Both the position numbers and the translations under genes were made by a program. 64,000 nucleotides of DNA from Gloeothece verrucosa PCC 7822 (GTDB lineage Bacteria; Cyanobacteriota; Cyanobacteriia; Cyanobacteriales; Microcystaceae). Below, in pieces: positions 42,577 to 50,335 of this stretch. The stretch is from positions 62,001 through 126,000 of the forward strand of contig NC_014502.1 of NCBI RefSeq assembly GCF_000147335.1. Direction: 5' to 3'. The notes beneath the pieces are model-generated. The model ran no database searches. It worked only from the letters and a program-made list of their open reading frames with translations, and was not told where the DNA came from. Numbering within the stretch: the first letter of the stretch is position 1; the number at the start of each line of letters is the position of its first letter.

Positions 42577-42622
42577 AAGTAATACATGGAATCAGTTTAG
42601 CACGCTTCTCCATGTATTACTT
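42577..42622. promoter_or_regulatory. Inverted repeat AAGTAATACATGG / CCATGTATTACTT upstream of the small RHH-like gene
   Basis: Perfect 13-bp arms at 42577-42589 and 42610-42622, with a 20-nt gap, lie just upstream of the gene at 42350-42565. The CCATGTAT core is the same as in the repeats near the related gene in the Tn3 element, so this is a likely operator. Confidence 0.65.
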
Positions 42623-42768
42623 GGAAAGGAAAAATAATTGTTGGATTTTTAAATTGAGAAAAAATGTACTATTTCACGAAAGAGTATTATCTTTGAAGTG
42701 TTTGTTGATTACTTTCGCCAACAGTTACATTTTGAAGTGCGGAATGTCGGATAAATGAATAATTAAAA

Positions 42769-43815
42769 TCATTCAGAAGGAATTTCTATAAATTTATTGT
42801 TTTCAATTTTAAATAAACAATAAGGACGTTGAGAATTAGTATTATAATTTAAATCCTCTTTCGACCATTGAAGCCCCAAACCCGAAGTTTTAGCAGGAGG
42901 AAGTGTAAGATTTTGCAATTTATTGAAAATTTCTTGTCTCGTTGGCTCTTTGGATAAACGAATAGCCTCAATTAAAGCTTGTGCTGCATCATAGCTAGTC
43001 GCCACACGCCAATAGACTTCTTCCTGCCATCTTTTAGCAGCTTCTTTCATATAAGCAGACTCTTGATTCACACAAGGACTAGCTAAAATCATTCCTTCAA
43101 TATCCTTTCCTCCTTTTCTTAAGGTTGCTGCTTCCGCTAAAGCCATACTACCTAATAATTGCAACCTTGCGGTTGGTAGTTTATTGTTTTCTTTGGCAAA
43201 TGCTATTGTCCCTGAATTTGTTTTTGCACTAGAAAGTAATAATACTGCCTTATACTTTTTGCCGATAATCTCTTCAATTGTATTTTTGATATTTAGGAGG
43301 GACTCAGACTCATAAATACTTCCTAAAGTAAATGTTTTAACTTTTTGAGGATCTTCGTTAAAAGCTTTTATAAAAGTATCTCCTATGCTTTTGCTATAAG
43401 CACTCCCTTGTGTGTAAAAAATAGCCACATCCTTTAATTTTAATTTTAAAACTTGTGTGACATACTTAAAATATAAATCGGACGCTTTTTGGGTAGAACT
43501 AACAGTACGGAAAAAATTGTCACTTTTTAATTTGCTACTAGAACTGGTAGAAGAAACTACAGGTAAATTCACTTTTTTGTAAATATCTAGTGCCACTTGA
43601 GAGCTTTCACTTACATGATGTCCAATTATTCCCAAAATACTTATGTCATCGGCTAACTTTTTTGCCACATTTTTGGCTAATAGTCCTTCATTACTATCGT
43701 TGGCAATTACGATTTCTAGTAAAGAATGATTTTGATTTTTTCTTCTTTCATTGTTAAATTCATCTTGAGCATCAGCTACACCTTGTAAAATATTTTTTGC
43801 TGCCTCTTCATAGAA
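42769..43815 (-). pseudogene. Periplasmic-binding-protein (type I) portion of the caspase-nSTAND gene, separated by a frameshift
   Basis: This frame opens at about 43815 with YEEAAKNILQGVADAQDEFN and runs 345 residues to 42769. It is a type I periplasmic binding fold as in leucine/amino-acid receptors: LLEIVIANDSNEGLLAKNVA, then ILGIIGHHVSESSQVALDIY, VNLPVVSSTSSS, VAIFYTQGSAYSKSIGDTF, and RVATSYDAAQALIEAI. The segment directly completes LKLAVVVPID at the end of the upstream frame, so both are one gene with a single missing base near 43812-43816. No start codon or ribosome binding site supports separate translation. As part of the fusion, it would sense a ligand outside the membrane. Confidence 0.8.
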
Positions 43816-46358
43816 TCAATTGGAACAACAACCGCTAATTTTAAAGGATTCCCTCGCCATCTAGCTTTAGCATTGTTTAGATAAATTTGAGGAACTGGGT
43901 CAGCCGGATCGCTTTCTATAGCCTGTTGAAATGATAGGACAGCTTGGTTATAGTTTTGCTCTTTTTGTTCTGGATTATTTGTTTGAGTAAATTTTTTAAA
44001 GTATTTAGTTCCTTCTTCAAGAAAATAATTACTGGTAGAACTAAATAAACGTTCTTCTTTATCTCCGCTAGTAATAATTAATCTAAAGCAGTTTCTCGCT
44101 TTGTTTTCTCTGTAAGGGCAGTAAGTTTTCTCTTGATAAAACTGTAATAATTTTTGTAGATTAATAGCACCAATTGAAGATAAAAAAACAATCATTAAAA
44201 CAACGCTACCAAGAACTAAACGTTTTTTTTGTTCGCTTTTACTAGCTTTAATAAACTGCTGTGTTATTTCATTTAAATCAAAATTATTTTTGTGTTTTTG
44301 AAGAAATTTTTTGGCTTCTTTCCATCGGCTCCCTCGTAGTAAATCTTTATTTTTTCTTCCCTCCTTATGCCAATATTGTGCATTATTTTCAATCTTTCTC
44401 TGCTGCAATAACTTTTCTTGATTTTCATTAAGCCATTGTTTTAAAAGTTCCCAATGTCTTATTAAAGCTTCATGAGCCACGTCAACTACAGCAACTCTAG
44501 CATTAGCCGATCGTTTTTCAAGTTGCTCAGAAGTGACAATCAACTTTTCATCAGCTAATTTGTGAACTATTTTATCAATCAACACAGATGAATGTTTAGT
44601 TGTAATTAAATCTTGTTTGAAGATTCGTTTACGGGTATCTTCTGTTCCTTCTCCCAGTTGAGTTAAACTCAAGAATATATGCTTTGCCGTTTCTTGTTCA
44701 TCAGGATCTAACCGATTATAAACTTCGGTAGCTCGTTGATCGAGTGTGCCTCCTATCCTCTCTAATTTTATATAAGTTGCCAATTTTAGAGTATTATTCG
44801 TTCTCTGTTTCCATAGTTCGGTTAAAGTATATTCTAATAAAGGCAAACCCCCTGGTGAACCCTCTACATCCTCTAAAATCTGTTCAATTAATTCATCTTC
44901 AACGGCTAAATTAACTTGAGCAGCAGGACGAGCGATCACATTCCTCAACTGTTCTTGTTCCATCGGTGTTACTGAAATCAAATGCTCCTGTATTTTGTTT
45001 GCCAGTCCATTATATTTTTGTTCTACACACTTACCAAAAAAGTCAGCCCTCATTGTTAGGACAATACATAATTTATCGGGAAGTTGTTCAATAGCACCTA
45101 AAATACATTTAAAAAACTCTTCTCTTTCATTAAAATCAGAGCAAAGGGTAAAAACTTCCTCAAACTGGTCAATAACTAATAGTGTTTTGGGGGTATCACT
45201 TGATTGAATTAATCGCCTCAATCCATCAGCACCCTCTTTTAATAAACCTTCGGCTTTCCCCAATTGTTCCGCTTTATCGGGTTGAGTCAAGGTGGGGTCG
45301 ATAAATGCTTGAGCTAGATTCTGTAACGGGCGATCGCCTGGAAGCATAATTAAATACTGCCAATTCTCTGAACCCGCTAACTTACGACCTAGCTTTAATT
45401 GATGTAGTAATCCTGCCCTCAATACTGAAGATTTTCCACTGCCTGAAGCACCCAAGATAGCAACAAAGTTGCTGGTACGAACTTTATCAATTAGTTGGTC
45501 GGTTAACTCTTCACGTCCGTGAAAGTATTTCGGGTCTTCATCGTTACAATCAAAATATCTTAATCCTTTATAAGGACATATAGCATTCTCAACTGTTACT
45601 GTTACTTTCTCTTCTGTCACTTCCCATGTACGGGTTAAGTTGATGGGTTGACCGAAGTTGGTAAAAATGGGACGCTGTGTAGCATTGTTAATGTTTTGAT
45701 TCAAATAATCAACTAAACCATAATTATCTACCCATCTATTCTTACAACGATTGGGGTTAAGTCCTTTCAACAATATTTTAGTCAGTACGCTATAGGAATC
45801 GCCTAAATCTTCCCAAGCTTGCTCGAATTCGCGTGAGGCGGCTATGAAGCAGCGATCTCGTACCTGCCCCGTTTCACCAGGGTTAGCTTCGGTAAAGTTA
45901 AGTAATTCTCCACTGTGGCAGCAATCTAACCATACAATCTGTTGCTTAATCGGACTTTCTTGTAATAATCGTCTCAACCACTGTAGTGATAGACCGTAAA
46001 CTTCTAAATCAGGATTTACATCGCTAGTGGCTAAGAAACCTTCGGGAATACCTTCCGTTTCTCTCAATCCGTGACCTGAAAAGTAAAATAAAGCCGTATC
46101 GGGTATGTTATGGCCATCTGGCTTAAATAGTTTGATTAATTCTTTTTTAAGTTGTTTGAGGGTAACTTTACCCTTCTTGCCCACATAAAGCGAATTATCC
46201 TCTTTATTAATGGCTTCGGGTAATCTCCAGACATTAAAATCCCCATGCTTGGCCAGTAGAGATGCGATCGCTTCGGCATCTCTTGCCGGTGCTTCTAGAT
46301 TGTGTAACCCATCGTAGGTGTAGTTATTTATTCCTACAACAAGTGCATCTCGACTCAT
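43776..46358 (-). CDS. Caspase-like protease - nSTAND1 NTPase - transmembrane sensor (frameshifted before its periplasmic binding domain)
   Basis: 860 residues in this frame; about 1,196 with the downstream part. Residues 1-245 are a metacaspase/C14 domain with catalytic His96 (FYFSGHG) and Cys147 (WLDCCHSG). A STAND NTPase follows: the entry motif CPYKGLRYFD...YFHGRE at 261-282, Walker A GASGSGKS at 303-310 and Walker B LLVIDQFEE at 393-401, of the nSTAND1 type, then a winged-helix region. A membrane segment lies at about 713-733, then TPR-like helices (about 780-830), then the start of a periplasmic binding fold. The plan is a ligand-gated, NTP-driven death protease. A Trypco1 gene is transcribed divergently 67 bp away. 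Confidence 0.85.
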   Translation of the reverse strand: MSRDALVVGINNYTYDGLHNLEAPARDAEAIASLLAKHGDFNVWRLPEAINKEDNSLYVGKKGKVTLKQLKKELIKLFKPDGHNIPDTALFYFSGHGLRETEGIPEGFLATSDVNPDLEVYGLSLQWLRRLLQESPIKQQIVWLDCCHSGELLNFTEANPGETGQVRDRCFIAASREFEQAWEDLGDSYSVLTKILLKGLNPNRCKNRWVDNYGLVDYLNQNINNATQRPIFTNFGQPINLTRTWEVTEEKVTVTVENAICPYKGLRYFDCNDEDPKYFHGREELTDQLIDKVRTSNFVAILGASGSGKSSVLRAGLLHQLKLGRKLAGSENWQYLIMLPGDRPLQNLAQAFIDPTLTQPDKAEQLGKAEGLLKEGADGLRRLIQSSDTPKTLLVIDQFEEVFTLCSDFNEREEFFKCILGAIEQLPDKLCIVLTMRADFFGKCVEQKYNGLANKIQEHLISVTPMEQEQLRNVIARPAAQVNLAVEDELIEQILEDVEGSPGGLPLLEYTLTELWKQRTNNTLKLATYIKLERIGGTLDQRATEVYNRLDPDEQETAKHIFLSLTQLGEGTEDTRKRIFKQDLITTKHSSVLIDKIVHKLADEKLIVTSEQLEKRSANARVAVVDVAHEALIRHWELLKQWLNENQEKLLQQRKIENNAQYWHKEGRKNKDLLRGSRWKEAKKFLQKHKNNFDLNEITQQFIKASKSEQKKRLVLGSVVLMIVFLSSIGAINLQKLLQFYQEKTYCPYRENKARNCFRLIITSGDKEERLFSSTSNYFLEEGTKYFKKFTQTNNPEQKEQNYNQAVLSFQQAIESDPADPVPQIYLNNAKARWRGNPLKLAVVVPIDSMKRQQKIFYKV

Positions 46359-46425
46359 AACATAATTTTGGGTATTATATTTGCTATATTAATTGCTAAT
46401 TCCTGAAGTGCCAATAAAGTGATAG

Positions 46426-46815
46426 ATGGTTCAACTTACGCCCATACAGCTTGACGATGATACCGTAGTCTATATAGAAGCCGACGATAACGTTGATGTT
46501 ACTCCTGTCGTCGAACAAGAACAGGAGGAAGAAGAATTGACCAGGGACAGTCTGGGTAAAGGAAAAGGGTTAGGTGGTAAGACTGCGATCGCAGGTAGTA
46601 TGAAGGCTATTGAGCATACCATTAAGGCTTATACAACTTATAGTCTCAATGCTTTTAAAGGAATTGCTGCTGGCTCTATAGATAAGGTTACATTGGAATT
46701 TGGTATTAAAGTAGCAGGTAAGGCAGGGATACCCTATTTAACTGAGGGTTCTGCTGACAGTCACCTCAAGATTACTGTTGAGTGTTCATTTCCGAAGAAA
46801 GATACTCAGCCTTAG
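46426..46815 (+). CDS. Trypsin-co-occurring domain 1 (Trypco1, CU044_2847-like) protein
   Basis: 129 residues. It starts with a strand pair (TPIQLDDDTVVYIEAD), has an acidic linker (EQEQEEEELTRD), then a helix and the conserved end DKVTLEFGIKVAGKAGIPYL...HLKITVECSF, which is the signature of the Trypco1 family. In other bacteria this domain occurs beside trypsin, caspase and STAND NTPase proteins in predicted conflict or cell-death systems, where it is thought to act as an adaptor or substrate. Its divergent placement 67 bp from the caspase-nSTAND gene fits that association well. It has no signal peptide. Confidence 0.75.
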   Translation: MVQLTPIQLDDDTVVYIEADDNVDVTPVVEQEQEEEELTRDSLGKGKGLGGKTAIAGSMKAIEHTIKAYTTYSLNAFKGIAAGSIDKVTLEFGIKVAGKAGIPYLTEGSADSHLKITVECSFPKKDTQP

Positions 46816-47317
46816 TTATTGATTTGAGGGTTGGTAAGCGGCGCTCGCATTGAGGGTTTAAAATAACTTTGAGCGTTCCGATGGACTCAGGTCCATAATG
46901 AATACTTTTATTGATGGCGACTTTTGGGGTTAAATCTTACTAAAGATAATTTTTTATTCCCGTTATAGTTCATTAATTGCTATTCGTCATCGCTCTCGTC
47001 AGAGTTCTTTATTTATGAGAGTTTAGGCGTAGCTTATAGACTTAATGCCTTTTAAATTAGTATTATATAAGCTTTTCAGTCCGAATTTGACCCAAATTTT
47101 CCTTAAAAAAGTAAGTCGAGTGCCAAAATTAAGACAAGTGTTGTGCCATAATTGATGTAGCCCGAAATAATACAATTTATGATCAAGGTAAGCTATGTAT
47201 CCTTTGTTCGTTAAAATTAGTGTATTAAGTGCTATCAATTTACCCACAATAGCCCAACTCTAAAGTCAGGTAAACAATACGTTATTATTTTACAATCAGC
47301 CGAGCGTCGTACCTAAA
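46816..47317. other. Intergenic region, no gene seen
   Basis: About 500 bp, AT-rich. A 74-codon minus-strand open frame (47023-47247) has no ribosome binding site and no recognisable pattern, so I do not call it. The promoter of the long antitoxin gene should lie near 47270-47310. Confidence 0.4.
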
Positions 47318-48004
47318 ATGCTTTCTTCCCTTAAATTAAAACCCAAATTTGTAATTAATAGCATTGACGAAAAGACTTTATGCCAAGCTAAACAACATTT
47401 AGAAAATTGTCTCAAAAATACACAAGAGGGAAATTTTCAAGCCCAACGTCAGGAATATTACCGTGAATTAGCTGATCGAGAAGGGATCAGTTATGCTCAA
47501 ATAGGAGAAAGGTTAGGAGAACTTATATCAAAACTTAACAAGACAGTTATTTTAGCTAAAGTTTTTCAGTCAACTTATCCCCAACATATTGATTTTACCA
47601 CAAGCATTGAATTGTGTATTGCTCTAACTGATATTGTCAAAAATTATTGGATTTATTTGCCCCCGACCCTAGAATTAAAACACAAATTTGTTAAGATAGT
47701 TGAGAAAAGAATTAGCAAAGCTAACAAGACAACTCAAAAAAATGCCCCAACTCTACAACCGTTTAAGTCTATCAAAATGTTCGTTGATTTGTTTATTGAA
47801 TCATTTAGATTAAGGAAATCTCCATTGCGACTTATAGATGAGTACCTGTCTTCTTATGATGGACTTTTACGTTCTATACTAAAACAGATAGAAGAAGAAA
47901 AAGAGATCGAGGAAGACTGGAGAGAATTTTGTGAAGCCAAAGAAAGATCGGCAAGAGAAGGAACAATCAACTGGGACGACCTCAAAAGTGAACTCGGATT
48001 TTGA
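47318..48004 (+). CDS. Long antitoxin-like protein with RelB-type C terminus
   Basis: 228 residues. The last ~35 residues (EFCEAKERSAREGTINWDDL) end in KSELGF, the tail seen in small RelB/YefM-type antitoxins that wrap around RelE toxins. The first ~190 residues are helical: LADREGISYAQIGERLGELI near residues 50-69 looks like a helix-turn-helix, followed by a long all-alpha region. Usual RelB antitoxins are 70-90 residues, so this is a marked extension or fusion. It overlaps the RelE-type gene at its 3' end. The extra region may set the regulator's specificity; its function is unknown. Confidence 0.6.
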   Translation: MLSSLKLKPKFVINSIDEKTLCQAKQHLENCLKNTQEGNFQAQRQEYYRELADREGISYAQIGERLGELISKLNKTVILAKVFQSTYPQHIDFTTSIELCIALTDIVKNYWIYLPPTLELKHKFVKIVEKRISKANKTTQKNAPTLQPFKSIKMFVDLFIESFRLRKSPLRLIDEYLSSYDGLLRSILKQIEEEKEIEEDWREFCEAKERSAREGTINWDDLKSELGF

Positions 48005-48290
48005 ATCATCTCAAGAAGAAGAGTTAAGTCAGACTTATAGAATTGAACTCGATAAAAAGGCAGCCAAAGATTTTAAAGGACTGCCTTCTGATATTCAGAA
48101 GAGAATAAAAGAAGCTATTGATAAACTACAATATGACCCTCGTCCTCCGGGGTGTAAAAAACTTAAAGCTTTTCAGCCACCGATGCGTATAAGGGTAGGT
48201 GATTACAGAATACTTTATGAAGTCGATGATCTCGAAAAAATAGTATATATTGGAGGAATTGGACATCGGCGAGAAATTTACGGAGATTAA
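47988..48290 (+). CDS. RelE/ParE-family toxin
   Basis: From the GTG at 47988 the protein is 100 residues; an open frame reaches back to an ATG at 47931 inside the antitoxin gene. The core YRIELDKKAAKDFKGLPSDI...LKAFQPPMRIRVGDYRILYE and IVYIGGIGHRREIYGD is the RelE mRNA-interferase fold, with the conserved RVGDYRILYE strand and the terminal GHRREIY containing the basic catalytic and Tyr residues. It would cleave ribosome-bound mRNA when the antitoxin is lost. It overlaps the antitoxin gene by 17 bp, an order (antitoxin, then toxin) typical of these pairs. Confidence 0.85.
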   Translation: MNSDFESSQEEELSQTYRIELDKKAAKDFKGLPSDIQKRIKEAIDKLQYDPRPPGCKKLKAFQPPMRIRVGDYRILYEVDDLEKIVYIGGIGHRREIYGD

Positions 48291-48437
48291 AAGAAAATTA
48301 ATTTATATTTACTATCGTATTTTTTCTAAAAAATATTAGAAAATTTTATTATTCAGCTATTAAAATATGGCTTAAACATCAAAGATAAATAATATTAGTC
48401 TTAAATGAGGTTTAATTGTTAACAAAGGAGTTAGACA

Positions 48438-48653
48438 ATGAAAATTAACCTAGATACAGACCGAGAAATTATTCAAGAAGCCTTTCAAGTTTTAAGTAAA
48501 CATCTAGACGCTTCTAAAGTCATGCGATTTTTAGCTATTTGTAATTTAGACAGAGATGATTATTTACAACTTAAAGAGCAACTGTTTGAAGGAGAAACCG
48601 TCGATAGTCTTTATGAAAAAATTCAAGCTTTAGAAAAGGAGGAAAATTTTTAA
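48438..48653 (+). CDS. Small acidic protein, antitoxin-like
   Basis: 71 residues with a strong ribosome binding site (AAAGGAG 8 nt before the ATG). The sequence MKINLDTDREIIQEAFQVLS, then DASKVMRFLAICNL and ESVDSLYEK-type helices, is all-helical. It resembles small acidic proteins found near PIN or nuclease-type toxins in cyanobacteria, but no toxin is next to it here; the RelE gene 147 bp upstream already has its own partner. Its stop overlaps by 4 bp the stop of the convergent AAA gene. Confidence 0.45.
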   Translation: MKINLDTDREIIQEAFQVLSKHLDASKVMRFLAICNLDRDDYLQLKEQLFEGETVDSLYEKIQALEKEENF

Positions 48654-50179
48654 TTCTCCTCATCCCCCCATAAGTCCCAATTCTTCGGCGCAAATACCGA
48701 ATTATCGGGGCTTGATGCCGATTCTGCCACGAAACGCGCCCTATTTTCCATAGCAAGAACTCTTTCTGTGTCTCTCACGTACAATGGCGTTAACACGCGC
48801 CGCATCGCTATTAAATCGTTTAGTTCTAGGTTGATCGGGCTATTGTTGTAAAATCGGTTCTTTGCCGCCATTTCCACGATCGCCCGTATCTCTGCCCCCG
48901 TGCAATACTGCGACTCCGACAAGAGCAATCTCCACTCCCTTTCCGTTAACGGACCATCTGCCACCAAGTAGCGTTCATCAAACCGTCCTGCATGAAGCTG
49001 AAATATCTGCTTACGTTCAATAGCTTGAGGAAACCCAACGTAAAATATTTTATCAAACCGTCCTGCTCTGGTGAGTTCTGGGGGTAAGGCATCCAAACGG
49101 TTCAATGTTGCGATCGCAAAAACTTTAGTCTGTTTCTCCTGAAGCCAGGTCAAGAGAACACCCAACACTTCCTTAGTTGAACCTGACCCCGTTAAAGCGG
49201 CTTCAGGGTCAAAAAACTTATCAAACTCATCAAAATAGCAGACTGCGGGGGCTGCCGCTTCGATTCTCTGGAGAATTCGTTTTAGATATGCTGCCCCCTT
49301 GGATTTAACTAGGTCAACCCCTACACTGATTAATGGAAAACCAAGTCTTCTAGCAACAACCTTAGCCGCAAAAGTTTTCCCGGTTCCTGGTGGACCTGCT
49401 AATAACCAGCCTTTAGGTAATGGTAAGTTATATTCCCTGGCTTTATATGAATAGTCTAAAGCAACCTGTTCTATACCAAGTTTTAGCCTATCCAAGCCGC
49501 CAAAGTCGCTAACATCAGGAAGGGGTAAGAATTCTAACCCCAATCCTTGTAAACGTTTTATTTTATATTGGTATAGCCCATCGCCAAAGTCGGGAGAACT
49601 TAAGGCCAGTTGACAACCAACCTCTATCTCTGCGGCTGATAGACCTGAGACTGAGTTGATTAGGCGATCGCTTATTTCTAGAGTAATCCCATTTCTCTTA
49701 AAAAAGTTTTGTAATATGTCTTGAATTTGGGAGATAGTAGGTAAAGGATAAATAACAGATGGTAACAGTGAATTAAGGTGTGTGGGTAACTCAAGTTCTT
49801 CAACATCCAACAATATTAAATATTTTTTTTCAAATAACTTAAAGTTATCCAAGGTATCAAGAAGAAAAGTCGTTAATACCTCCCTTTTAGTTTTTATTTC
49901 ATCGTGAAGTAAAGCCCCTATATTTTCGAGACAAAATATCCCCTCAGTGAAATTATTTTGTAAGCTCTCAAACAAGTCTTGTAATGTGGTTAGTTCCTGT
50001 TTATAATCGCCATTATCAGTTAAGTCTTTAGTTGCCAGATTCCAGTAATAAACAGGAATCTTTAAATCAGAGGATAATTGTTGTAAAAATTCCTGTTTTA
50101 CCTTGCTCCTCTCCAGTGCGGGGAAACTTAAGTAAGCTCCCCTGAAGCATCTTAAATTATTTATGATTTCTTTTTGCAT
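48650..50179 (-). CDS. Ycf46-like AAA+ ATPase
   Basis: 509 residues. The N-terminal ~210 residues are the degenerate ATPase-like half common to Ycf46 proteins (an alpha/beta fold with YLILLDVEELELP), and the second half is an active AAA+ module: Walker A GPPGTGKT near residue 255, Walker B VCYFDEFDKFFDPE, sensor 1 IATLN, and the arginine finger segment PPELTRAGRFDKIFYVGFP. Plastid and cyanobacterial Ycf46 are linked to stress and carbon use, but plasmid copies are frequent beside conjugation genes. It is the last gene of the minus-strand transfer operon here. A GAGGAC box precedes the ATG. Confidence 0.85.
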   Translation of the reverse strand: MQKEIINNLRCFRGAYLSFPALERSKVKQEFLQQLSSDLKIPVYYWNLATKDLTDNGDYKQELTTLQDLFESLQNNFTEGIFCLENIGALLHDEIKTKREVLTTFLLDTLDNFKLFEKKYLILLDVEELELPTHLNSLLPSVIYPLPTISQIQDILQNFFKRNGITLEISDRLINSVSGLSAAEIEVGCQLALSSPDFGDGLYQYKIKRLQGLGLEFLPLPDVSDFGGLDRLKLGIEQVALDYSYKAREYNLPLPKGWLLAGPPGTGKTFAAKVVARRLGFPLISVGVDLVKSKGAAYLKRILQRIEAAAPAVCYFDEFDKFFDPEAALTGSGSTKEVLGVLLTWLQEKQTKVFAIATLNRLDALPPELTRAGRFDKIFYVGFPQAIERKQIFQLHAGRFDERYLVADGPLTEREWRLLLSESQYCTGAEIRAIVEMAAKNRFYNNSPINLELNDLIAMRRVLTPLYVRDTERVLAMENRARFVAESASSPDNSVFAPKNWDLWGDEEN

Positions 50180-50335
50180 TTTAAGTCCTCAACTAAATTA
50201 ATGAAATTGGCAGTAAAGGCATGGGAAAATTAAGCGATAACAAGTTGATTTAAACTTGTTTGATTAACAAGCGATCGCTAACTTTTATAGAACTGTAATC
50301 AAATCTTATTACTGCCAATAAAAATTGGTTAATTG

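Noticed and set aside
47023..47247. 74-codon minus-strand ORF
   Set aside because: No ribosome binding site, no domain pattern, and it lies alone in an AT-rich intergenic region.
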